From positions 7,073,890-7,137,889 of the forward strand of contig JAREIK010000801.1 in the NCBI GenBank assembly GCA_029783825.1: a DNA stretch of 64,000 nt. Reading direction: 5' to 3'. Each line of letters begins with the position of its first letter. Within the stretch, counting starts at the first letter, position 1. Both the position numbers and the translations under genes were made by a program. Below, piece by piece: positions 48,467 to 60,639 of the stretch. Source of the stretch: Sapria himalayana (taxonomy: Eukaryota; Streptophyta; Magnoliopsida; Malpighiales; Rafflesiaceae). Below the pieces are notes generated by a model. It was not told the origin of the DNA. It made no database searches and saw only the letters and a program-made list of their open reading frames with translations.

Positions 48467-49795
48467 TATACTCCATAAATCTAGTATTTGTCTAGGTAGA
48501 AAGTCATGACTTTGGAATGATACTATGACTTTGGCCTTTATCTCTTGAGTCAAGGCCATGGCTCAAAAAAGTGGCCATTATTTTGGAATATATTTTAATC
48601 TTTTTGTAATACCATATTTTGATGCTCAAAAGTGTTTCTGGCTTATGTATTTTATCTCTATAATACAAAGTCATGACTTTGTGATAGGGTGCTTGGTGTT
48701 TAAATTACTAAATATTTTTTATATATTTTTGGTACTTTTTGATATTTTATAAGCAAGAAATCAGGAAGGTTATGGATTGATTTTAGGAATTTAAAGTTTT
48801 GATAAGTTTTAATGAATAATCATGAAATCAATAGATTTTTGGAGATGTGTAGTAGAGAATGTAGATTTTTTGAGTAATATGAAGTTTCAACATATATTCT
48901 TGAAAAAAAAATCTATTTAATTGGTTGTGACAATCCTAATACATCATGACCCTACCAACTCATTAGGATAATCCTTCTACTATATTGTTATACTTTTTTA
49001 ATAGTTATGATGCTATCATTAAGTCATAGACATAATTATTTTGTAAATATAAATAGTTGCGACATAATTCTATATTATAGTAATGAAGCATCCTATTGGT
49101 GCTCAAAAGTCATAACCAAGTTCAAGCACAATAACTTTATTTTTAATATAACTTGGTAGTTTCAAGTTAGAGTTATGATATTTTTAAAAAGCTATAATTT
49201 TTGAACTACAAAATATTATAGAGTCATTACTAATCAGGCCAAAGCCACGACCATTATTTAAAGCTTGAACTTTTGGACACTAAAAGCTATAATGGATATT
49301 AATTGAGTATGACCATTTTCTAATACTATGACTCATGTCTTCAAAGTATGACAAAGTCGAGACTTTTACTCTCGAGCTAATTGCTAATCCCACAACATTC
49401 TTGCACAGCATCAGCAAAATGATTTATTAGAAAAGAGAAGGCTAGTGCTACTGCCATCCATAATGTTGTGGACACTTGCAGACATATAAAAGAAAATATT
49501 ATACCACAACTAATTCCTAGAATCACACTCACATGATACACAAAACATTTCAATGCCACATCTATTTCCTAATGTTGTATCTTTATAATCATCAAGAAGG
49601 ACCTGTGTCAATGCCATGACTTTATCATAGTGCCATGATTATATACTAATGTGAGAAGTCTTTTACCATGTCATAACAATTTCCTAGCATTATGGTCCTT
49701 TATTAAAGGCAAAAGGAAAATACTTGAAGTTATGGCTATTTTATAAAGTTATGACCTTGTGTTATAAAAATATTAGGTTGAATTCATGTTGTTAC
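48467..49795 (-). repeat. CATGACT-family U3, unit 2 of a direct duplication
   Basis: The second copy of 46963-48296. It ends where unit 1 switches into the leader segment (match TTGTTACTAG at 48286 and 49790). Beyond it a further array of the same motif continues to 49990. Confidence 0.75.
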
Positions 49796-49799
49796 TAGT

Positions 49800-51400
49800 G
49801 TTGAGACATTGTGTTCTATAAATTAGGATAAATTATTGGTTGTTACCAGTACTATGACTTTATGTTACTAAAAGATTGAGATACAGTCCAGAGTTATGGT
49901 CTCCTTCTAAAGTCATGACCTTTAGCTTTAAAGATAAAGACTAAATTCATGTTTTTCTTCTGAAAGTCAAAATCATGACTTCCTACTTGGAATAATATAT
50001 AATTTTTCAAGTATATCAGCAAAAGATAGAAAAATTTATAAATAATTTCGTATTCTTCTTTGTTTCTCTACATGATACAAGCAAAATCATGGAAACTACC
50101 AAATCCTAGTTATGGATTTTACACTTCCTAGAGGTTTTAGAATCAAGCAACGGACAAGCGACTTATAGAAATTACTAGAGTTGGGGGGGGGGGGGGGGGT
50201 ATGTTTCTCTCAATCCCACAATCTCTAGGAAGGATTAAATTTTTTTTACCAAAATATCATGGATCAGGTTTGTGTAATTTGAATATATGTGATGTGATAA
50301 TAGTTAATTATGATTGAATGTGTTTAATTTATTTTGTATTATGGATATTGATTGATGGTGATTAAATAAAACTTAAACTATAGTTTTGACTATTAGTAAG
50401 TTTGTGAAAGATTATTATATTGGATGATAGATGATAAACTGAGACTCACTCACACATATGGAAGAAATATTATGACAATCTTTTCTGAATATGTTGCAAG
50501 ATATTAACATATATTTTAAAATCCTTTATTTGAGTATGTTAATCATTATGAATATAACACTTAGAAAGCTGAAAGTATGAATGCTTATATATGTCAATCC
50601 ATTGAATATGTATTAAAAGAACTAGTTAATGATTGAGATGAATGTTATATAAAATATTCTTCCAAGAGATTTACCTTTGGTGTGTGAATCATATCATTGC
50701 CAAGAAGGATGGCGACAAAAATCATCAGAATATGTATGAGTGTGTGATGACTTGCAAGGAGGTGATAACCCTTTAGAGTTTCTTTTACTCATATGGTTCC
50801 CACTAGTGAAATTTGGAAACCTATATTTATTGTTTGAGAATGGTTCTTATGAGCTAAAAGTACAAATGCCTACAAACCATGTAGATCTTTAGCCTTTATC
50901 ATAATAAAGATTGGATAATTAAAGTGTGTATATGAAGCAATAGACAATGGTAGTTTATAAACTTATATAAAGGGTATAAGATTATGATTGACTTTCAAGC
51001 AGAGATAAATTATTGTCTCGGTAGTGATATAACGAGGGGAAAACTATGAGGAGACCACTATTAGAATGAGCTCATTGGTAACAACTACCTTATATACCAT
51101 TAGGGCAATGAGTTATTATAATACACCAAACTCTTTATTCTATGTGTAACATAATATAAGTCAAGTAACTTATACATTATCTTGTAGATTAAAAAAAACT
51201 ATGATCCTAATATTTTCTAACAATCATATTATCTATTTTATTGAAAATGAGTTATCTAACTATTGAATAATTGAAGTACCAATACAATCATTATAAAATC
51301 ATATCTAGACTTAAGTCCACTTTACTACTTGTATGATATGTGCACTTGTTAATCTCTATTGACAAGATATTCTCATTAACAAGAATTTGGGACATCGACT
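49800..51400 (+). repeat. CATGACT-family LTR, copy D
   Basis: U3-like units to 49990, then a leader with CTAGAGTT and a G run at 50183-50199. The transcribed block is shared with copies B and C: AAATATTCTTCCAAGAGATTT at 50655, GGAGGTGATAACCC at 50760, GGAAAACTATGAGGAGACC at 51038, and CTTTACTACTTGTATGATA at 51320. Copy D is in plus orientation, so it meets the minus-oriented unit at 49795 head to head. Confidence 0.55.
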
Positions 51401-51449
51401 GACTAATAAAATTAAGTGGTATACAAAGTTGTAATATTGGGCCACTACT

Positions 51450-52010
51450 TTGGTATTTATTTTGCATCAAATGGCTTTGTTATTGAGAATGATCATGACT
51501 TGAACTTTAGTATTTCTTTTTCATCAAATAGCCATAATACTAAGAATGATTGTGACTTCTGATTTTTTTCTTTATTTTGCATCATATGGTCATGGTTATG
51601 GAAATTAACACATACATCTATGTTATGGCTTTGCCTTCTCTTGAGGGCAACATTAAGAACCTTGGAAGTGACCATTCTCTAGTATAATGCCCTTTGTAAA
51701 ATTATGTATCCAAAAGTCATGTTATTGGATAATTGTTATGACATTAGCTTGAATATATTTGGTTCTATAATGTTCTATGGCAAAAAAATCATGACTTTTG
51801 GAAAAGGATGCGGCAGTGACTTAAGAATATAAAGCCTTGGTAAAAATAAAGTCATGACACAAACATGTATATATAACTTTTTGGACCTATGGTTTACTTC
51901 ATTATCGCACCGTGATATTAATTTCATAACCATTTAATTATTACGAGACAAATGTTGTAGTGACTCCATGATAATTTCATTACCATAAAAACAACTTTAT
52001 TATGCAAAAA
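51450..52010 (-). repeat. CATGACT-family U3 fragment, copy F
   Basis: Collinear with 59845-60310 in the same orientation. Shared words include GGCTTTGCCTTCTCTTGAGG (one variant), AAATTATGTATCCAAAA, AAGCCTTGGTAAAAATAAAG and CATTTAATTATTACGAGA. It is cut on the left against copy D, and borders an unknown minus-strand coding-like region on the right. Confidence 0.6.
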
Positions 52011-52039
52011 ACTCCTAAGCAGTACTATGTTTAATATTT

Positions 52040-52485
52040 GTAACTAGAACATTAATAATTTATCTTCCCTGTCAGAAATCTCTTTTATCCAAGAAATATT
52101 TTTCATATAATTTTTGATATCTTTCCTAATACTTTTGATAACAATCATTGATGCTAGATAAGTCATCATCTCGTTGGCATCATATACCAGGAAACTTAGG
52201 ATTGGGCATTTTTTTTGCCCTTTTCATGATATTATGAAATATTATGACCTTTTCAACTTCTTGTTCATGGTTCTCCTCCTTATCATATTCTATATCAGTC
52301 ACTAAAACTTCATCATTTTCACATTCTTCTATAATCAAGATTGTATCTTCAATTGCTTATTTCAGGTTCTCAACCTCGACTATCTCTATATTAGTCAGTG
52401 AAACTTTTACTATAGTACTTTCATCATACTTTTTGACATCCTCAATTTTTTTTATATTAGCCACTAAAACTTACAATGTAGCATT
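52040..52485 (-). pseudogene. Unknown acidic protein relic, downstream part
   Basis: On the minus strand a mostly open frame reads VLVANIKKIEDVKKYDES, IVKVSLTNIEIVEVENLK, ILIIEECENDEVLVTDIE, YDKEENHEQEVEKVIIF and MKRAKKMPNPKFPG, with a few stops. It has a loose internal repeat of the type V-L/S-x-x-N/D-I-E. I recognise no family. Copia 2 interrupts it at 52486; the other part lies at 57240-57880. The plus-strand frame at 52244-52555 is its shadow. Confidence 0.35.
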
Positions 52486-52848
52486 TGTTATAAAATACAT
52501 GAATGAATATTCATTATATTCAATTTACCTATTATGGCATATTTGTAACCTATAAACATGAATGAATATTTAATGTACCTATTATGGCACATTCGTAACC
52601 TACATTCTACGTATGAATGCATATCTTCCTATTCAATGTATATATTCAATACATTGATAGTAATGATATATGCATCCTTGTTTTCTTATAAATAAAAGCT
52701 TAAATTTGGTCAATACAGAGATGAATGAGATGCTTGTAATAAAATTTCTCATCTTACTTTCTCTATCATCTTTGTTGTTTATCTACTTTATCTTTTTAAT
52801 ATATCTCTATTCTCTCTATTATATTTCACAACCCAATATATTATAACA
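52486..52848 (+). repeat. 5' LTR of copia 2
   Basis: Starts TGTTATAAAATACATG and ends ATTATAACA. A TATA-like TTATAAATAAAAGC is at about 52686-52699. The primer site follows directly. Confidence 0.78.
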
Positions 52849-52866
52849 TGTTATCAGCATGAAGAT
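52849..52866 (+). promoter_or_regulatory. Primer-binding site of copia 2
   Basis: TGTTATCAGCATGAAG follows the LTR, the TTATCAGCA-type site known in a subset of plant copia elements and differing from the usual TGGTATCAGAGC. Confidence 0.6.
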
Positions 52867-52889
52867 CTACCCATAGATAAAATAACTTT

Positions 52890-55800
52890 TGCAAAAGTTG
52901 TGGCAAATATTGAAAAGCCCAAATTATACATCCTCGAAGTGAGTGAAAATAATTATCTATCATGGTACCTTGACATGGAAATACACCTCCAAGGGCAAGA
53001 TCTTGCTAATGCAATTATAAAAGGCAGAACCTCAAATGTAAAAGATAAAGAAAATGCACTGATTTTTATTCGCCTTCATTTGCATGAGAGCCTATAGACT
53101 CAATATTTATCCATTCGAGATCCTCAAAACTTGTGGAAGAGGTTGAAGGATAGGCATAATCATACCAAGACTGTTAATTATTTCTCAGGTACAATATGAT
53201 TGACAAAATCTCATCCTATAAGATTTTAAATCAATGTTTGACTATAACTCTACTTTATTTGATATTGTTTCTCATCTTGAGTTATGTGGTATCAAACTCA
53301 CTGATGCAGAACTATTAGAGAAAACTTTCTCCACCTTCAATCTTTTGAATATTGTATTACAATAGCAATACCAAAAACTTCAATTTGCCACATACTCTGA
53401 TTTAATTTCTGTGCTCCTCACTACTGAGAAAACTAATGAATTACTGCTCAAAAATTATGATCTTAGACTTGCTTGCTCAAACATATTATTTGAAGCACAT
53501 GCAAACTATGAGAAAATTATTACCTATTTTAAGGACTACAAGCACAGGAAAGAATATAATCTTCAAAGGGGTGGCAAAAAATTTATTGGCCCTAGGAAAT
53601 CTAACTTGGCCTCAATCATGACAAAGAAAAGAAGCCAAAGAAGGTTACTAATGAAATTATTTACCATTGTTGTAGCATGACTGAGCACTAGTCACATACT
53701 TGTCTTATGCCAAAGCACTTTGTAGATCTATACTAGGAATCATTAAAAATGGGAAAATGTGATGAATATCATGCCATTAAAATTAATCTTGCTGCCATAC
53801 CCAATATTAAAGCCAATAATATTTCTATTGGTGGGACTCTCCTTGCTCTTGAAGTAGCAAATGCATCCCTAAATATCTCTGATTTCTTTGAAGACCTTTG
53901 ATTACATTGATGAACCATCAGACTCTAGGATGACATCTTAGATTTAGAATGTATTACCTTTTATTATTCTTTAATATGGTTATGCAATGAAATGCTTATG
54001 AACTTTGTATAATATTTATCATTTTGAAATTTTATTTGACCCTATAACTAATATGATAATTTTATGATACTTGACATCGGAAATTTTCAATATAAATGCA
54101 AATGGAAAACACCAAGAAGAATGAAGATGTTTGTTTGCTTGATAATGTATCAATGCATGCCATATTTCATTGTTGATACTTTTTCTCGAGTATGAAATTA
54201 CATAAGATACATGCCCATACAATTTTCGGTCCTATTCTAATTATTGATGGTTTCGGGAATATCATTATTGTTTTGCCAAAAGGCACCATCCTGCATATTG
54301 AGAATGCATTTCTAAGCATTAGATCAAAAAGGAATCTACTTAGCTTCAAAGATATACGCCATAATGGGTACTATGTTGAGACTATTTATAAAAAAAAATT
54401 ATAAATATATTGGCATTACCTTTTATAAGATGGGCTTGAAGACCATCCATGAGAAACTAGGAGCTTCTTCTATGGGGTTTTATTGTGTCATGATTAAGAC
54501 CGTTGAAACCTACTCCACCATATCATGGAAATTGGTAAATCCTGATCAATTTGGATTATGGCATGATCACCTTGGTCACCATGGTGCTTCAATGATGCAT
54601 AGAATAATCTAGAATACAAAGGAGCACCCTTTAAAGGATACAGAGGTATTATTGTCCAAAGATTATATTTGTGAAACTTGTTCGAAAGGAAAACTCATTA
54701 TCAAAACTTCTATAACAAAGGTTGATCTTGAATCCCCTTTATTCATGCAAAAAATGTACGGTGATATTTGTGGACCAATATAACCACCAAGTGGACTATT
54801 TTGATATTTTAAAATACTAGTGGATGCATCCTATAGATGGTCCCATGTTTGTCTATTATCTATGTGTAATGTCACCTTTGCACTTTACCTTGTGTAGATT
54901 ATAAAGCTTCAGGCATAATTCCTTGACAATTTAATTAAAGGAATACTGATGGATAGTACTTAATAATTTACATCAAAGAGTTTTGATACATATTGTTCTT
55001 CACTCGATATTGAGGTTGAGATCTAGCTACAATTCCTTTACTTCTAAAGATCTTAATTCCCCTAAAGAGGCACAAGCCTATGTGTAGATCACCAACCCTA
55101 GGAATAATAAGAATTCTATTATATATTATAATGAGATTTGGGATGGGAATGAAATCATCATTGATGACATTTTTGCATTCTCAATTGTTCATAAAATAAT
55201 TGATGATGATTGTGAGCCATAATATATTATTGAATGTCATCAAAGGAAATATTGGTCTAAGTGGGAGGAAGCAATTAAGGCTAAATTAGCTCCGATAGCT
55301 GAATGAGAGATTTTTGGACCCATAACTCGTATCACTGATGATATAAAGCTCATTGGATATAAATAGGTATTTTTTCGGAAAAGAAATAAGAAAAATGAGA
55401 TTGTTAGATATAAAGCCTGACTTGTTGCCCAAAGATTTTCCTAGAGACCTAGAATTGATTATGATGAGGCATATTCACCTACGATGGAAATGATTATATT
55501 TCATTTTCTCATTAGTATGGTACAATCTGAAAGATTGTTAATGTATCTTATGGACATTGTAATGATATATCAATATGGCTCATTGACTCGAATATTTATA
55601 TGAAAATTCCCAAGAGATTCAAAATGCATGGTGTATGTACTCCATCCAACTTATTCTCAATAAAATTGCAAAGATCTTTGCATGGGTTAAAGCAATCCTA
55701 TCGCATGTGGTATTAACTCCTAAGTGAGTACCTAATTAAGGTTAGGTACAAGAATGATCCTATCTACGCATGCATATTTATTAAGAAATTAGAAATTATA

Positions 55801-56830
55801 TTTGCTATTATAGTAGTTTATGTTGATGATATAAATTTAATTGGAACTCAATAAAAACTAGCTAAAATTGTTGAGAATTTGAAAAAGAAATTTGAACTTA
55901 AAGATTTAGGTAAAATAAAACTTTATCGTGGTCTTATATCTTGAGCAAAAAGCAAATGGAATAATTTCCCATCAATCAGTATACTTTGACAGTTTACTTA
56001 AATACTTCAAGATGGACAAGGCTCACCCATTGAGCACCCCTATAGTTGTAAGGTCTCAAAATCCCCAAAAGGTTCAATTTCATCCTAAAAAATCTGGTGA
56101 AGAGATACTTGGTCCTAAATTACCATATCTCAATGTAATTGGGGCTTTGATGTACTTAGCACAATGTATAAGTCCAGACATCACTTTTGTGGTAAATTTA
56201 TTAGCATGTTTTAGTGTTGAGACAACTCAAAAATACTGGAATGAAATTAAACATATTTTTCATTATCTCCAAGGAGTCATAGATTTGGGATTATTTTATT
56301 CCAAAGATTCCACAATCTCTAGTTTAGTTGGATATTCTAATGCTAGATATATATCTGATCCACACAAAGCTCGCTTTCAAACTAGTTATATATTTTGTTA
56401 TAATTGCACCGCCATTTCTTGGCATTCTACGAAGTAATCACTAGTAGCTATATCTTCTAACCCCTCTGAAATTATTGCTTAATATGAAGCTGGAAGAGAG
56501 TGTGTTTGGTTAAGATCCCTTGTAACACACATTCACAATTCTTGTTGTTTAACATCGATTACAATTCTCCCACTAAAATTTATGAAGATAATGCTGCTTG
56601 TATTGCATAAGTTAGGAGAGGATATATCAAATGTGATAGGACAAAGCATATTTCACCAAAATATTTTTAAACTCATGAACTCCAAGAAGGTCGACAAATT
56701 AATGTTAAGCAGATTTGATCCATAAATAATCTTGTAGATCTTTTTACCAAATCATTACTAATGTCAACTTTTGAGAAATTAGTATTTGTCATTGACATGC
56801 CACTAGTTCATAAGATGTAAGATTAACTAT
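52890..56830 (+). pseudogene. Copia 2 gag-pol relic
   Basis: Gag starts near 52900 (MANIEKPKLYILEVSENNYL). A CCHC-like knuckle reads YHCCSMTEH then SHTCLMPKH near 53665-53720, damaged by a stop. The protease region near 54140-54400 has AHTIFGPILIIDGFGN and RNLLSFKDIRHNGYYVET. The pre-integrase zinc site at 54545-54690 reads LWHDHLGHHG and ICETCSKGK, with GDICGPI close by. RT follows: FFRKRNKKNEIVRYKA near 55375, SLHGLKQSYRMWY near 55680, and VVYVDDINLIG at about 55813, so YVDD is intact. The RNase H part is open from 55928 to 56437 (VIGALMYLAQCISPDITF, DPHKARFQTSY, ISWHSTK). Many stops elsewhere. Confidence 0.85.
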
Positions 56831-57002
56831 CCCTAATAGTGGTTATATAGCTCAAATTGAGGGGGAGATATTGTGAACTATGCATTGCACTCTTTTTACC
56901 TTTTGTTTGGTTTTTGTTCCACTGAGTTTTTATGGCTTAAAGCTTTTAATGAGGCAGTATCATTCAAAGCACATTCATTAATACAATAAATATTCAAGGG
57001 GA

Positions 57003-57223
57003 TTATTATAAAATACACGAATAAATATTTATTATATTCAATGTACCTATTATGGCACATTCGTAACCCATATACATGAATTAATATTCAATGTACCTAA
57101 TATGGCATATTTAGAACCTATATCCTACATATGAATGCCCATCTTCCTAGTCAACGTATATATTCAATACATTGACATTAATGATATGTGCATCCTTGTT
57201 TTCTTATAAATAGAAGCTTAGTT
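57003..57223 (+). repeat. 3' LTR of copia 2, truncated
   Basis: Follows a purine tract ATTCAAGGGGA (56991-57001); an additional GAGGGGGAGA tract lies at 56858-56868. It matches the 5' LTR to CTTATAAATAGAAGCTTA and then stops. The next 160 bp are a patchwork of LTR and target sequence. Confidence 0.72.
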
Positions 57224-57239
57224 TTTTATATCATCCATT

Positions 57240-57880
57240 GACATTAATCATACTTTTTGACATCCTCTTTTTTATGACCAACTTTCTATTCAATGTATAT
57301 ATTCAATACATTGACATTAATCATAATTTTTGACATCCTTAATTTTAATATATCAGCCACTAAAACTTATAATATATCATTTTTTTCTAACTTATCTAAT
57401 TTAGTGTATTTAATGCTCTTTTTGAATCATATCAACTACTGTTCTTCCACTTCATTTGCTCTTCTTAAATCTTTTAGAGGTTGGGTAAGTATATTATTAC
57501 ATGAAGCTTCTAGGACTATATAAAAATTATTTAATGTATTCTCATCATCGCTTCCAGATCTCAAATCTATATAACTCATGATTCACTAACAATAGAGTTG
57601 ATTCAAATTACTATGAGGTATGAAAAAGAAGTCACTACACAGTAAATAATAGGCCTCATCATTCTGATAGTTTGTCTTGTTATCACTTATTCTCATCTCA
57701 TTTCTTCTTAGATGATAATCAATAGTATCATTACTTTTCTTTAACTCCTTAAAAACAAATTGAGGTTTTCTTTGAATGATTGTTATACTTGATCTTTTGA
57801 TTTATCATTTTTTGGGTCCTGAGGTGTTAGTATATTAGCTGAGTCACATAATTTTTCTATGTTGATTGGTGGGATGAAAA
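57240..57880 (-). pseudogene. Unknown protein relic, upstream part
   Basis: Minus-strand readings in shifting frames include PPINIEKLCDSANILTPQDP, KELKKSNDTIDYHLRRNEMR, YQNDEAYYLLCSDFFF, LRSGSDDENTLNNFYIV and LKDLRRANEVEEQ, then VLVADILKLRMSK matching the motif at 52440. It appears to be the N-terminal side of the protein whose other part is at 52040-52485. It lies directly after the presumed LTR of copy E on the minus strand, where gag would be expected. The function is unknown. Confidence 0.35.
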
Positions 57881-58129
57881 AGAAAAGAATAAAAAAACAA
57901 AGGAAGTACAAAGCACAACACTTCTACAATCTAAACAAAAAATAACAAGACAAGCTATTGGATTCAAAAGAATTATCAAAATAGGCCTATCAAAACTACT
58001 AAAAAAAACTATCATTTCTCTAAGATAATTATGTTAATCCACTTTGACAAACCAAACTAAATAATCGTTGGAAATGGTAGCAAAAACTTATTATGAATTT
58101 GTTATGTTGTTTAATTCTATTGGTTGGAC

Positions 58130-60310
58130 AATATCCAAAAGCTCATTATCAAGGGTATCTCAATAATAATAATTAAAAAGTATATAGATCATATAAGTAG
58201 TAAAGATAAATTTCATCAATATTTGATCCCACAAAAATTCTATCAACAATTTGGGGAACCAATAGTGAGATAATATAATTCTAGTAGAGAAAATAATTTA
58301 AGATTTTGGTATGACTTTTAGTATCTTGGATACGTCCACTTGATTCTTATGATGCATATTTAAATAATTTAATTTATGTTTGGTTTAGATAGAATGGAGG
58401 TCGAATTATTGTTATAATACTTTTTTTCTTCTAATGAAATATAAGGTGATCAACACCATTAAGTTTTTCCCAAAGATGGTTCCCTCATAGAGCTACGCCC
58501 TTGGTACTTTATTATTGACACAAAAAATCATCTATACTCAAATATCATTCACAAGTCCATACCTTTTAAGAAACTCATCAACTACCATTGATTGTTATTT
58601 CATATGTTTATTATTATTCTTTAGCCTATTGTATTATAAAGACCAAGAATTGATATGATTTAAATATATTTATTCTTTTAGCTTCATAAGAGGCATACTC
58701 ACACAAATAACTTATGCTTTTCTCAAATTTGATTAGTGAGAACCATACGAGTGAAATTAATTGTTAGGATTGTTACCACCTTGTAAGTACGACCACTTGG
58801 GCATGTCATGTAGATTACCTATAACCATCCTCTATACTGATGATGCGACTCCTACACTAAAGGTGAAACTCTTGGAAAAATGTTTTATAAAATATTCATA
58901 TTAATCAAAAATCAATTCTTCTAAGACACATACAATAGAGTTGTGTGTAAAATTATTTGTGGTTTTATCATTGTGAGCATCTTACTCACAATGATTTATA
59001 TGCCTCAATTTTGAGTTTTAACATATAGGTTTCTATCATGCATCATAGCTAGAAGGGTTGTCATTTCCTTTTACCATATATGTGAGTGAGCCTCGTTGTT
59101 TACTTGTCACTATCTACCACAACAACATGCACAAACCCACCAATAATCAAAACATAATTTAAATTTTATTTAACCACCTTTTGTATTAATTTGTATTTCA
59201 TAATATAAATCAAACATTTCATTCAATCATTGACCTATTCATATATCATATAAATAACAATAACACAAATACTAGACCTTAACTTAACCTGATATTAGGT
59301 AGAGATTCATATGAGGTACAAGAGAATAAGTCTTGTAAATCTTAGGTTCCCATTATATATCTCATGAGAATCTCGGATACAAATCAGAATCACATGCTAT
59401 TTTTATTTATTTCTCAAATTCACCTTAATAGAGAAAGATTTGAGAGTTGTGCCCCCAACTCTAAGGTTTAGCACTTGTCTTGCATCTCTTGCTTGCTTTT
59501 GGATCTCCTAGGAAGTGTGAAAGTACCCCATTGGATTTTCATATTGCTTTGCTTTTTGGTGCAATAGACTAAAGAAGAAGTATACTTGTGGTTTTTCTTC
59601 CTTTTCTTTTATACTTCGAAAATATGACCTTTTTCCAAATAGAAAGGCATGACTTTGAGAAGATGTCGTGACTTTAGCATTTGTCTCTTGAGCTCGAGGG
59701 TATGATTCTTGAAAATAGTCATGACTTTGTAATGCCTTTTAATCTTTCTGTGACACTAAGTAATGATGCTAGAGAGTCTCTAAAACTTGTATATTTTTAC
59801 TCTATAACACAAAGTTGCATCTTTGTGGCTAGGTTAGGGTTGTGGTATTTCTTTGGTATCAAATAGATAGAAATAAACATAACTTTTCCAATTAGCTCAT
59901 GCATCTAAGTCACGGCTTTGTCTTCTCTTAACGGCAAGAGTAGTAGCCTTAGAAATGACCACACTTGAGTAATATCTTTTGAAATATTATGTATCCAAAA
60001 ATCATGATGCTAGATAAATACTATGACATAATTACTTTGTAATTTTTTTGGTATTGCCCCGAGTATTTTTGGTTTTGTAATTTTTTTATAGCTTAAAAGC
60101 CATTACTTTGTGAAAAGACTACAATTTTGACATATAATATAAATCCTTGGTAAAGATAAAGCTGTGACTTTTGGAAGTGGCTGTGACTTTTTGCATCAGT
60201 GGAGCACATAATTACTATGACATAAAAGTAATATCATAATTATTTAATTATTACAAGATAAATATGACTATAAATCTAAGATAATATATCATAGCCAAAC
60301 AAATGTATTA
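58130..60310 (-). repeat. CATGACT-family LTR, copy E, minus orientation
   Basis: On the minus strand: U3 with repeated AAAGTCATGACT-like units (60310-59630), TATA-like GAAGTATAAAAGAAAAGG at about 59610, a leader (59600-59450), then the transcribed block. That block has words shared with copies C and D such as TAGAGGATGGTTATAGG near 58830, AAGAGTTTCACCTTTAGTGT near 58865, and CTTTACTACTTATATGATC near 58200. This is the most complete copy and shows the full order. Confidence 0.6.
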
Positions 60311-60639
60311 TACTTGAATGATTATATTAATGAGATAGTAAAGTCATGACATATCAATATAATAATGAATAAATATGTAGAGTCCCACTCAAGAATAGAT
60401 ATTGAACCTAGTTGTTGAGCCACACATCACCAAATTAACAATTATCTCTAAAAAAAATATAATGATTTCAAGACTATTTATTAAAATCTATGGAAATTCG
60501 AAAGTCATGATATCGATCTTATAATAACCTATCTTCATACTTACATATTATCTAATATTACCTTAAATATACAAGAATATTTAATATTTTACATACCAAA
60601 CTCCTACTAAAATATATCTTTCACTTGCTTCAACTAGCT
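60311..60639. other. AT-rich junction, nothing recognised
   Basis: Between the U3 of copy E and the copia 3 integrase I see no motif. Confidence 0.4.

Larger units (their letters stand above)
52486..57223 (+). mobile_element. Ty1/copia retrotransposon 2
   Basis: Short LTRs (52486-52848 and 57003-57223, the latter truncated) flank a primer site, a decayed gag-pol and purine-rich tracts. Shared LTR words include ATATTCAATACATTGA and GCATCCTTGTTTTCTTATAA. The 5-bp GCATT precedes the 5' LTR, but the 3' LTR end is rearranged and no duplication can be shown. The element lies within a minus-strand element of the CATGACT family. Confidence 0.82.
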
